Source: Aromatoleum evansii
GTDB taxonomy: Bacteria; Pseudomonadota; Gammaproteobacteria; Burkholderiales; Rhodocyclaceae
Direction: 5' to 3'
Length of the DNA: 64,000 bases
Assembly (NCBI RefSeq): GCF_012910805.1
Contig: NZ_WTVK01000004.1
Span: forward strand, 1-64,000
In this document: positions 1 through 7,018 of the stretch, in pieces
How positions within the stretch are numbered: position 1 is the first letter of the stretch
Layout of the letters: each line of letters starts with the position of its first letter
Notes under the pieces: generated by a model
The model's database searches: none
Told to the model about the DNA's origin: nothing
The model's input: only the letters and a program-made list of their open reading frames with translations
Made by a program: the position numbers and the translations under genes

Positions 1-99
1 TTCAGAAGATCGGATTTGGTCACGGACTCGCGCTTGGCGATCTCCTTCTCGATCCGGGCGGCGAGTTGCTTGAGCTGGGGGAAGGTGTAGATGGAGAGG
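1..99. repeat. Inverted repeat, left copy (partner 3428-3526)
   Basis: Positions 1-99 are the exact reverse complement of 3428-3526 as read by eye. The repeat starts at the window edge, so it may be longer. It covers the 5' coding part of the H-NS-like gene. Identity stops at 99/100, three codons after the start codon. Confidence 0.9.
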
Positions 100-107
100 G
101 CTCCCAT
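1..107 (-). CDS. H-NS-like protein, second copy (N-terminal fragment, runs off the window)
   Basis: The minus strand from the ATG at 105-107 encodes MGALSIYTFPQLKQLAARI and onward. After the first three residues it is identical to the H-NS-like protein at 3420-3863 as far as the window reaches. Only about 35 codons are visible, covering the start of the N-terminal oligomerisation region; the DNA-binding end would lie to the left. The first residues (MGA) differ from those of the complete copy (MTN), so the duplication breakpoint falls inside the start region and this copy has its own start and upstream sequence. Whether it is full length cannot be judged. Confidence 0.6.
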   Translation of the reverse strand, partial: MGALSIYTFPQLKQLAARIEKEIAKRESVTKSDLL

Positions 108-632
108 GGGTGTCCCGAGACGCCTCCCACCGGTGGGAGCCAAACCACCAGTGAACCACCAGTTAACCACCAGTTAACCATCAGGGGGACGGCGGCGCCT
201 GCAGAGCCGGAACTCCCCTTTGCTGTCGCCAAGGCGCCAGCCCCCCACCAGGCCCAGGCCCCGCCCGGCGAGACGGCGCTGCAGGCCGCCTGCCGGGCGA
301 CCTGGGCAGCCTACCGCCAAGCCTATGCAGACCGTTACGGTGCCGCCCCGGTGCGTAACCAGAAGGTCAGCTCCCAGGTGAAGCAGTTCGTGCAGCGCAT
401 CGGCTACGAGGAATCGCCCCTGGTTGCCGCGTGGTTCGTGCAGCACCCGGGGAGCTACTACGTCGGGCGCATGCACGACTTGGGCAGCCTGCTGAACGAC
501 GCCGAGAAGCTGCACACTGAGTGGGTGACGGGAAGGGTCATGACCGCCGGCAAGGCCCGCCAGTCCGACAGAACCGGCACGACCATGGCCGCACTCGCCG
601 AGGTGCTGGCCGAGAGAGGAGAGTCGCTGTGA
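66..632 (+). pseudogene. Replication-associated protein, 5'-truncated at the repeat junction
   Basis: The reading frame from about 110 to 632 resembles the C-terminal two thirds of phage/ICE replication-type proteins. It has a polar linker with EPPVNHQLTI, then a domain with AYADRYGAAPVRNQKV, GRMHDLGSLLNDAEKL and ARQSDRT, the usual pattern of that family. The expected N-terminal winged-helix part is missing. The frame reaches left only into the inverted H-NS duplicate, where the single possible start is a TTG at 66, and no in-frame ATG precedes the conserved domain. I read this as a gene cut by the rearrangement that placed the H-NS duplicate; a short product from TTG or an internal GTG cannot be excluded. 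Its stop overlaps the next start (GTGA). Confidence 0.55.
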
Positions 633-1453
633 GCGCGAACACGCTAAAGGCCATCGCCGTGACGGCCGAACTGACCGGGACCGAGCTTTCCACGGTGGCG
701 CTGAAGGCCATGGATGTCGACCTGTCCGCCTACCCGGAGGCCGACGTGCTGCACGCCTTGGACCGCTGCCGCAAGGAGCTGAAGGGCCGCCTGACGCTAT
801 CGGCCGTGCTCGACCGCGTCGCGGAACTCGACGGGCGGCCAGGCGCGGAGGAGGCGTGGGCGACCGCGCTTTCCGCCGACGACGAAGCGGCGACCGTGGT
901 GTGGACCGACGAGATCGTCCAGGCACTGGCGGTCGCCAAACCGCTCCTCGATGCTCGCGACAAGGTGGCAGCACGCATGGCGTTCTGCCAGGCCTACGAG
1001 CGTCTGGTACGTAAGGCGCGCGATGCTAAGGAGCCGTGCCGGTGGTGGGCGTCGCTTGGTCGCGACCCGCGGCAGCGCGCGGTGGCCCTCGCGGCGGCGG
1101 TCGAGACGGGGCAACTCACGCATGCGGCCGTCCAAACCCTGCTGCCCGCCCCGACGGAGAGCGATGCGGTGGTCGCGGCGCTCATCGCCGGCGACGACGC
1201 GAAGCTGCTCTCCCACGTTCCCAAGAATGGCCGCGACACCGCGATGCACAACCTCCGGTGCCTCCGCGCCCACCTCGCCGAGCGGGAAACCCGGGCAGCG
1301 GCGCGCGAGGCGCAGCGCGCGACCGATGAGCGAGGGCGGCAGGCGGCCGTGGAGGCGCGCAAAGCCAGCATCTTCCGCGCCGTGCAGGAGCGCATGAACG
1401 GCACGGCTTCGACGGTCGACCGCCCTCCCCCAAAGACCTTGCTTGTTCCTTGA
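629..1453 (+). CDS. Unnamed ICE protein paired with the replication-type gene
   Basis: About 274 residues from a GTG start that overlaps the upstream stop codon, with a purine-rich ribosome site (gagaggagag) just before it. I know no domain by name. The N-terminal part (LTGTELSTVALKAMDVDLSA, then YPEADVLHALDRCRKELKGR) reads like the small helical replication-partner proteins that follow O-type replication genes in phages and ICEs. The C-terminal 70 residues are strongly charged and probably coiled-coil (repeated Arg/Ala/Glu around AAAREAQRATDERGRQ). The overlap implies translational coupling to the truncated upstream gene, so the intact ancestor was probably a two-gene replication module. Confidence 0.6.
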   Translation: MSANTLKAIAVTAELTGTELSTVALKAMDVDLSAYPEADVLHALDRCRKELKGRLTLSAVLDRVAELDGRPGAEEAWATALSADDEAATVVWTDEIVQALAVAKPLLDARDKVAARMAFCQAYERLVRKARDAKEPCRWWASLGRDPRQRAVALAAAVETGQLTHAAVQTLLPAPTESDAVVAALIAGDDAKLLSHVPKNGRDTAMHNLRCLRAHLAERETRAAAREAQRATDERGRQAAVEARKASIFRAVQERMNGTASTVDRPPPKTLLVP

Positions 1454-1518
1454 ATGCCAACCTGGCATGAACCAGAATGCAAAAACATTCTCAAGCGGCG
1501 GCTCCTCGCAGCCGCGCG

Positions 1519-1559
1519 ACCTGTCAGCCCCTGAAACAGGTACGGCATCCGCCCGGGGT
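1519..1559 (+). ncRNA. Structured leader RNA (pseudoknot element), copy 1
   Basis: Stem ACCUGU/ACAGGU (1519-1524 with 1536-1541) closes the invariant-type loop CAGCCCCUGAA. Downstream GGGGU at 55-59 of the same line (1555-1559) can pair with loop GCCCC. The element lies about 105 nt upstream of the small gene at 1664, in the same orientation. See the finding on the six-copy family. Confidence 0.65.
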
Positions 1560-1663
1560 TTTTCTTCCAAGTTGCATTCAATTTCCCCTCCGGGATGACC
1601 CACGTCCCGGTTCGCGGATCGCGCGTTCTCCCGTCCAGCACTTACCCCCGAGGAGATCGCCAT

Positions 1664-1897
1664 ATGTGGCACGACGAACCCGCCGACAGGCCGGGACAGG
1701 ATCCCCAAGCCCACCTTCCATTTGCCCAATGGGAGGACCGTTTTCGCGAACGCATCGCGCATTACCAGGAGCTGCTGCTCGTCTTTCCTGGCTCCGCCTA
1801 CCTCGCAAACGAGCTCGCCAACTACCAGCGTTGGTTCCGCGAGCATCTCTCGCTGCGCACCACCGCAGCTATCACCAATGAAGAGCTGCCGTTCTGA
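1664..1897 (+). CDS. Small unnamed ICE protein (77 aa)
   Basis: The ATG at 1664 has a good ribosome site (gaggag, about 8 nt upstream) and follows leader RNA copy 1. The product begins MWHDEPADRPGQDP and is rich in aromatic residues (AQWEDRFRERIAHYQELLL, then NYQRWFREHLSL), predicting two amphipathic helices. There is no signal peptide, membrane segment or metal site, and I recognise no family. The leader structure and ribosome site argue that it is a real, regulated gene. Confidence 0.55.
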   Translation: MWHDEPADRPGQDPQAHLPFAQWEDRFRERIAHYQELLLVFPGSAYLANELANYQRWFREHLSLRTTAAITNEELPF

Positions 1898-2327
1898 AAG
1901 GAAAGCAGCATTCCGGGTGGTGAGCCCGGAACGCTCGACACCACCCGCGCGGCCGACCCGCCGTGACAATGCCTTGCGAATACTCGACCGACGCACTATC
2001 GTAAATCCGTCCCCTCGACAATTTCTGCGCTCGATCCCCTCGCTCAGCGACGCTCCTTCGATCACCGTTCGAAGCAGCGTCGCGCCTTGCCTCCCCTACG
2101 CTGTTGTCTGAGCGACCCGCCCACGCGGGTTGCCTCGTCTCGTCAGATCCCTCGCAGCCGGCGCACGCCGGCGCAGTGTCCAGGCGTTGCGCGCCTGGCC
2201 TCGCTCCGCTTTCGCGATCGGTGTCCCCTGCCTCCGCGCCCCGCGCCCGGCTATGACACGTCGAAAAGCCGAAAACCACGGCCGAGACACTCTCGGCCAC
2301 CCGGCAACCGAGACACGGAGAAAAACC
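1898..2327. other. Intergenic region before the EAL gene
   Basis: No gene is supported here. Several GC-rich dyads occur in the transcribed leader of the EAL gene, for example cacgcgggtt-type and gccggcgcacgccggc repeats near 2110-2190, and ggccgagacactctcggcc near 2279-2298. No copy of the pseudoknot leader element is seen. Confidence 0.5.
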
Positions 2328-3227
2328 ATGCACACGACACACAATTCCCAGGAATCCCCGCATCGGTGGATTCGACGACGCAGTGCCCGGCCCGGGCGTA
2401 GGGTCCATCAGGCCACCGACGCTACGATTCGCTCGCACCTTCACATCGGGCGAGACCTCAGACGCGCCCTCGAGCATCACGAGTTCGTCCTTCACTACCA
2501 GCCCGAGATCGATACAGGCACTGGCCGCATGGTGGCGGCCGAGGCACTGATCCGCTGGTGGCACCCACAGCTTGGCATGATCGGCCCCGACACCTTCATA
2601 CCCGCAGCGGAACACGTGGGACTGATCGGTCGCATTGGGCAATGGGTGCTCGAGACTGCGTGTGCGCAGCTTCACGCGTGGCGCGCCGCCGGCCATGATC
2701 TCCGAATCGCGGTCAACTTCTCGGTCGAGCAACTGCGCCGGCGCGACATCGCCGACACCGTCGCCCACACGCTCGAACGATTCGATCTCCGGCCGGATGA
2801 CTTGGTCGTCGAGATCACCGAAAGCATCTGCATGCACGCCCATGACCGCGCGCGGGAGAGCCTCGCCCACCTCGCTCGGCTGGGCGTACGGCTGGCAATC
2901 GACGACTTCGGCACCGGCTACTCGTCGCTGAGCTACCTCAAACGCATGCCGGTCCGCATCCTGAAGATCGACCGAAGCTTCGTCGTCGACCTCGCCGACG
3001 CCGCCGATGCGACCATCGTGCGAAACATCATTTTGCTCGCGCATGAGCTGGATCTGACAGTCATCGTGGAAGGCGTCGAGACGGCGGCTCAACACGAACT
3101 CCTGCGCGTCATGGGCTGCGACGTGGTTCAGGGCTACCTGGTTGGCAAAGGTCTGCCACCGGCCCTGTTTCACGACGCGTTTCTCGCGCCCCGACGGCAC
3201 GCGATCGTAGGGCAGGAGCGTTGCTGA
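2328..3227 (+). CDS. EAL-domain cyclic-di-GMP phosphodiesterase
   Basis: About 299 residues, nearly all a single EAL domain that hydrolyses c-di-GMP to pGpG. The key motifs look intact: AEALIRW (EAL Glu), AVNFS (metal-binding Asn), EITES, DDFGTGYSS, the catalytic-loop Lys in LKIDRSFV, VEGVET and QGYLVGK. The first 35 residues are Arg-rich without a membrane segment or sensor, so it is probably a cytosolic stand-alone phosphodiesterase. I chose the ATG at 2328 because it sits just before the Arg-rich tail; a ribosome site (cggaga) is 8-10 nt upstream. It lies in the mobile element next to the H-NS-like gene, so both could affect host lifestyle traits such as biofilm. That link is inference. 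Confidence 0.88.
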   Translation: MHTTHNSQESPHRWIRRRSARPGRRVHQATDATIRSHLHIGRDLRRALEHHEFVLHYQPEIDTGTGRMVAAEALIRWWHPQLGMIGPDTFIPAAEHVGLIGRIGQWVLETACAQLHAWRAAGHDLRIAVNFSVEQLRRRDIADTVAHTLERFDLRPDDLVVEITESICMHAHDRARESLAHLARLGVRLAIDDFGTGYSSLSYLKRMPVRILKIDRSFVVDLADAADATIVRNIILLAHELDLTVIVEGVETAAQHELLRVMGCDVVQGYLVGKGLPPALFHDAFLAPRRHAIVGQERC

Positions 3228-3419
3228 ATGGCCATGTCGACGGACAACCTGGCGCTGCGCGCCGGTCATTCCGATGCGGTCTCGCTATGCCGCAGGAGAT
3301 GACATGCGCGGTCATCGACACAGCCATCCGCTCCAAGTCGGTCTCGAACTAGCCGGGCATACCCTTTGATCGCTATACAATGCGATCGACTGCCAATAAA
3401 CGGAAATCAGCCGACGACC

Positions 3420-3863
3420 ATGACCAACCTCTCCATCTACACCTTCCCCCAGCTCAAGCAACTCGCCGCCCGGATCGAGAAGGAGATCGCCAAGCGCGAG
3501 TCCGTGACCAAATCCGATCTTCTGAAAAGGCTGACGAAGCTCGCGAAGGAAAGCGGCCTCTCCCTTGACGACGTGCTCGGAAACGCCACTCCGGTTCCGG
3601 CGAAAGCTCGGAAGGTTTCCCCCAAGGGGACAGTTACGCGCAAAGAGCCTTTGCCAATCAAATATCAGCACCCAAGCAACCGCGATCTCGCTTGGTCCGG
3701 ACGCGGACGCCGGCCGCAGTGGGTCGAAGCTTGGTTGGCGCAGGGGGGTGCATTGAGCGCGCTGGAGATCGCAGCGCAAAAGATGGCAAAGCGGAGCATG
3801 AAGAAGGCGACCGAAGCGCAGCCGGTAGTGCAGGAACCGCCGGCAGAGGTAGCGGCTGGCTAA
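3420..3863 (+). CDS. H-NS-family nucleoid protein / xenogeneic silencer
   Basis: A 147-residue H-NS/MvaT-type architecture. The N-terminal half is a coiled coil (YTFPQLKQLAARIEKEIAK onward) for oligomerisation. After a linker, the C-terminal domain reads YQHPSNRDLAWSGRGRRPQW, matching the family core with its GRGRRP minor-groove loop. A Lys/Ala-rich tail follows. Such proteins bind AT-rich foreign DNA and silence it; an ICE-borne copy may soften the cost of the element or tune its own genes. The first 99 bp of coding sequence recur inverted at 1-99. The ATG at 3420 gives MTNLSIYTF. Family assignment is confident; the role on the element is inferred. Confidence 0.85.
   Translation: MTNLSIYTFPQLKQLAARIEKEIAKRESVTKSDLLKRLTKLAKESGLSLDDVLGNATPVPAKARKVSPKGTVTRKEPLPIKYQHPSNRDLAWSGRGRRPQWVEAWLAQGGALSALEIAAQKMAKRSMKKATEAQPVVQEPPAEVAAG
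3428..3526. repeat. Inverted repeat, right copy (partner 1-99)
   Basis: This is the partner of the repeat at 1-99, in opposite orientation, inside the 5' part of the complete H-NS-like gene. The two arms flank about 3.3 kb holding a truncated replication-type gene, two unnamed genes and an EAL gene. Confidence 0.9.
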
Positions 3864-3904
3864 GCCGCTTTGGGGGTGTCGGGGAGTTCGAAGCGTCCGC
3901 ACAT
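3860..3904 (-). pseudogene. Possible remnant of an SRAP (YedK/HMCES-type) gene start
   Basis: The minus strand reads MCGRFELPDTPKAA and then stops. MCGRF is the diagnostic start of SRAP proteins, whose Cys2 becomes catalytic after Met removal. Only 14 codons remain, and they overlap the end of the H-NS-like gene. It could be a scar of a lost SRAP gene or chance; a complete SRAP gene sits at 16862-17530. Confidence 0.3.
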
Positions 3905-4253
3905 TCCGCCACCCCAATTGGCCCGGCGCATTGGCCCGGCGCACCAGGTCATCACTGACCATCCGTCCGAAGCCGCTTCGTCGTAGAACGAGTGGCAGGT
4001 TCCCGCGCACAGCACGCATCCAGAGCGGAACCCGAGCGAGTCTTGCTCGGCCATTGCTGTCATTCATCATCCAACCTAAGCATGTCGGCAACGCGCCCGT
4101 TATCGGACATCGGTCAGGACAACGGAGCGCCAACAGATCAACGTAGCCGAAATTATGACAAGAGGGCTGCCTGTGCTCGAACTAGCCAGCTGTGCCGCGC
4201 GCCCGTACGAGCTGAACTTATTGTTCCGCGCCGGGCCATACAATGCCGTCGAG
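3905..4253. other. Intergenic region with a short tandem repeat
   Basis: No gene is supported. Positions 3917-3942 contain a perfect 13-bp tandem duplication (attggcccggcgc twice). The region is the junction between the GC-rich ICE segment on the left and the more AT-rich OLD/UvrD operon on the right. Confidence 0.5.
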
Positions 4254-5084
4254 CTATTGCCGACGATTGTTGAGTATGAGGTCGCCGGCATCCCTCAAGG
4301 CAATCTCGTACCGTTCAGGGGAGGACTGTCGAATTTTCTCCACGACTATGCGGTGCTCATCGCTGCTGATCTTAAATTTCTCCACACCGAAGCGACTGGC
4401 GATGTCTCCAAGCGAGGCCTTGCCCCAAGAATCTTCAGCCATCCCATCAGGATGCAGAACGACGCTGTGAAAATACCCACGTTCGTTGCGACGCGTTCCT
4501 TCAAAGAGTGGCGAGAAGCGTATCGCCAAAAGGGCGACGGGCTGCAGTCCGTTAATTTCATGCATCGCTTCAGCAAATGCAGCGCATAGACCAAATGTAA
4601 ACCGCGCTGCCTGGTGTGCTGGAAGAAACGGCCGGTTCCTTGGTGGGATTGCGGAGAGATAGTGCTTATTCTCCCGAATCTCCTCAATTGCACGGACAAT
4701 CTTTCCCTCCTCTGGTTGGCTTCGGAGAGGCAGCGACGAGAGCTTTTCCTCGTCGTAAAATCGAGTATAGACACTCCCGCTTCCTGTACTGATCCGGCGC
4801 GCTATCTTTGTGATCGTGTTTTGATTGAAGTCAAAAATTGATCTGATTCCGCGCACATCGAAAATCCGGTCATGATTATCAGCAACGTAGACTCGAAGCG
4901 GTTTCAGTTGATCTAGCGGAGTATCTTCCTTGTGTTCGGTGGATGTGGACCACCAGTCAACGTGAAGCAGCCAGCCAGTTAGCCGTGCAAGTGCAACCGC
5001 GAAGTTGACACAATCGTCAGCCTCCCATTCCTCGACAAGTTGCGGCCTAAACGAAGTGCGCTGCTTGATCTTCGCTTGCCCCAT
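4254..5084 (-). CDS. Third gene of the OLD/UvrD operon: duplicated papain-like-fold candidate
   Basis: 276 residues. I recognise no named family, but the protein appears to be an internal duplication of one module. Half 1 has DDCVNFAVALARLTG (Cys25) and LRVYVADNHDRIFDVRG (Arg64, Asp76). Half 2 has GLCAAFAEAMHEING (Cys167) and FHSVVLHPDGMAEDSWG (His206, Asp218). The second blocks align without gaps over 17 residues. A Cys helix followed by His and Asp on strands is the layout of papain-like/NlpC-type cysteine hydrolases. Half 2 keeps a possible Cys-His-Asp triad, while half 1 has Arg where the His should be. The gene follows the helicase gene by 116 bp on the same strand with its own ribosome site (gagg). 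Function as a protease, deamidase or similar is inference. Confidence 0.6.
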   Translation of the reverse strand: MGQAKIKQRTSFRPQLVEEWEADDCVNFAVALARLTGWLLHVDWWSTSTEHKEDTPLDQLKPLRVYVADNHDRIFDVRGIRSIFDFNQNTITKIARRISTGSGSVYTRFYDEEKLSSLPLRSQPEEGKIVRAIEEIRENKHYLSAIPPRNRPFLPAHQAARFTFGLCAAFAEAMHEINGLQPVALLAIRFSPLFEGTRRNERGYFHSVVLHPDGMAEDSWGKASLGDIASRFGVEKFKISSDEHRIVVEKIRQSSPERYEIALRDAGDLILNNRRQ

Positions 5085-5200
5085 TTATTAATCCTCGCAA
5101 AGTTTCTACTATAGGCGCGGCGGCCCCTGTCGATTTCTGATCACGTGTATGCTTTGATGATCGGCTCGTTGATATGTATAAGGTAAAGAAATGGTCGGTG

Positions 5201-7015
5201 TTACGGGAGTAGCAGCACGCAAGGGTCTATCTTGGGCGTCATGATAGTGACCCGCTTCTTCCCACGTGTTACGCTAACCCGGAAGTTCTGTCTAACCTGA
5301 TCGTTGATGGCATTCCTGTCATTTCCACGAACGATCCGGTCAAAATTCGCCACGATTTTCCCCTTGGCGCGTCGAGGGTAGCTCTCGTAGATGATCACTT
5401 CGTCGAACTGCTTGCCCTTCGCCTTGTGCATATTCATCACGACCACTCCGGACTCCGGCCTCGAATTAGTCGAAAAATGCTCCTGGACAAACGAGCGTCG
5501 TGTCGTGGACAAGGCATTCAGATAACACCCATTATCCCGCCAGTCCTGACTGAGCGCCTGCCTGAACTGTGTTCCGCGCTCAAGTAGACGAATTGCCCGG
5601 ACATCGTCCGCCACGTCTCTGAGTCTTGAGCACGGGCCCTTCTCAAGAAGGGAGCGTACGTTTTGCCAATCCAGATCTGGATCCCCTGACAATTGGAGCG
5701 ATCTGACCGTTTCGTAAACCTGGAAAAGGCCGACGAGGACACTGTTTTTTTTGATCGGCTTTCCGACAGCGCTCCGCTCCAGCCATTCCTCGTACGCCTT
5801 CCTTAACCCGTCAGCTTCCTTGATATCGCCCTTGGTCGGACTGTCGCCTCCTCGACCATGGAAATAGTTCCGCAGCAGCGACAGAAATAGGTCGAAATGC
5901 CCAAGTTCAGCGAATGGCTGCATCAATACGGCGATGATCTCAGCACCCAAAATAGCTGCGTCTAGTTCGATCGAAGCTCTATGGTGAACCCTAGTCATTC
6001 CGGCAGGAGGTACTCTCAAGGCGTCGGAGACGAATCTGGTCATCCTCTTGGTCGGTACGAGGATGGCAAGTGACCAGTCCTGCTTGCCTGAATCCACAAG
6101 CCGCTTTCTTGCTTCATATGTTTGCTTGACCAACGCTGTCATGGGCATCGCTCCGTTCGCCTCGTAGCAGACGAAGTCAATCCCTTCATAGGTCTCCTGA
6201 GTAAAACCACCGGACAACAGGTCGTTGCCAAATTTCGCAATGTCGGTTCCAGGACTTCGATGGTTGTCCTGGCTGAGATCGATTTCGGTTGGAGCGAATG
6301 CTGCACGAAAGTGATTCAGGCGCTCTGGGTCCGCCCCGATCCAGTCGTAGATTCTCTGTTCCGGATCGGCAAGAGCAAACAAGGTACTGACGCCGCCCAG
6401 AGCCTTGACCACGTTCCATTGTCCAAAATTCGTATCCTGAAACTCATCCAGAATGATCGTCGGGTACATCGTAGAAATGAGCCGACAGACGCGCACACTT
6501 CCGTTCAGGATTTCCCCCACATAGGTAGCGAAAAGGCTGAAACAGACGCTCCCCTCATCTCTCGCCAATCGCTGACGCTCTGCCTCCTCTAAATCGTTCC
6601 GCTCCTTCATTTCCGCCGGCGACAACTTCGACCCTGATTTAAACTGGCTACGGATTGATGCAAGCGCGATCGCCTCGGACGGGGGCGTAAGGATAGTTAG
6701 CCGTCGAGGAAGCCCGATAAGGTATCCATGCGCCTTCAAAATCCGCCAGAAGAACGAATGGTAGGTCTCCACCTCGATGCGACGTTTCTGCTCGCGTGGA
6801 ATTTGCTGTTCGTGCTCAATGGCCTCGACGACCCGGGACACTGTTGCCCGAGCGAAGCTCAGGAACAAAACCCGTCTCTCCGGAAGCAGATCCTCTTCGG
6901 CAATCCGCGCAGCTTTGAGAATCGATACCGTAGTCTTGCCGGAACCGGGGCCCCCCGTAACGAGAAGATGCCCTTCGGCATCCATGATTTCCGACTGCTT
7001 GGGCGTAAGATCCAT
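5201..7015 (-). CDS. gajB: UvrD-type superfamily 1 helicase, GajB-like
   Basis: 604 residues with the SF1A helicase motifs in order: Walker A GGPGSGKTT (about 21-29), the Q-motif-like LTPKQSEI at the start, Walker B/DEFQDT in IILDEFQDTNFGQW, DPEQRIYDWIGADP, HRSPGTD, MNMHKAKGKQFDEVII (motif V) and FRVSVTRGKKRVTI (motif VI). It starts 3 bp after the stop of the OLD nuclease gene, so the two are co-translated. A class 2 OLD nuclease paired with UvrD-like helicase is the published layout of the Gabija anti-phage system. It is longer than the well-studied GajB (near 500 residues), so it may be a distant or variant member. Substrate and activity are inferred from family. Confidence 0.8.
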   Translation of the reverse strand: MDLTPKQSEIMDAEGHLLVTGGPGSGKTTVSILKAARIAEEDLLPERRVLFLSFARATVSRVVEAIEHEQQIPREQKRRIEVETYHSFFWRILKAHGYLIGLPRRLTILTPPSEAIALASIRSQFKSGSKLSPAEMKERNDLEEAERQRLARDEGSVCFSLFATYVGEILNGSVRVCRLISTMYPTIILDEFQDTNFGQWNVVKALGGVSTLFALADPEQRIYDWIGADPERLNHFRAAFAPTEIDLSQDNHRSPGTDIAKFGNDLLSGGFTQETYEGIDFVCYEANGAMPMTALVKQTYEARKRLVDSGKQDWSLAILVPTKRMTRFVSDALRVPPAGMTRVHHRASIELDAAILGAEIIAVLMQPFAELGHFDLFLSLLRNYFHGRGGDSPTKGDIKEADGLRKAYEEWLERSAVGKPIKKNSVLVGLFQVYETVRSLQLSGDPDLDWQNVRSLLEKGPCSRLRDVADDVRAIRLLERGTQFRQALSQDWRDNGCYLNALSTTRRSFVQEHFSTNSRPESGVVVMNMHKAKGKQFDEVIIYESYPRRAKGKIVANFDRIVRGNDRNAINDQVRQNFRVSVTRGKKRVTIMTPKIDPCVLLLP

Positions 7016-7018
7016 GGG

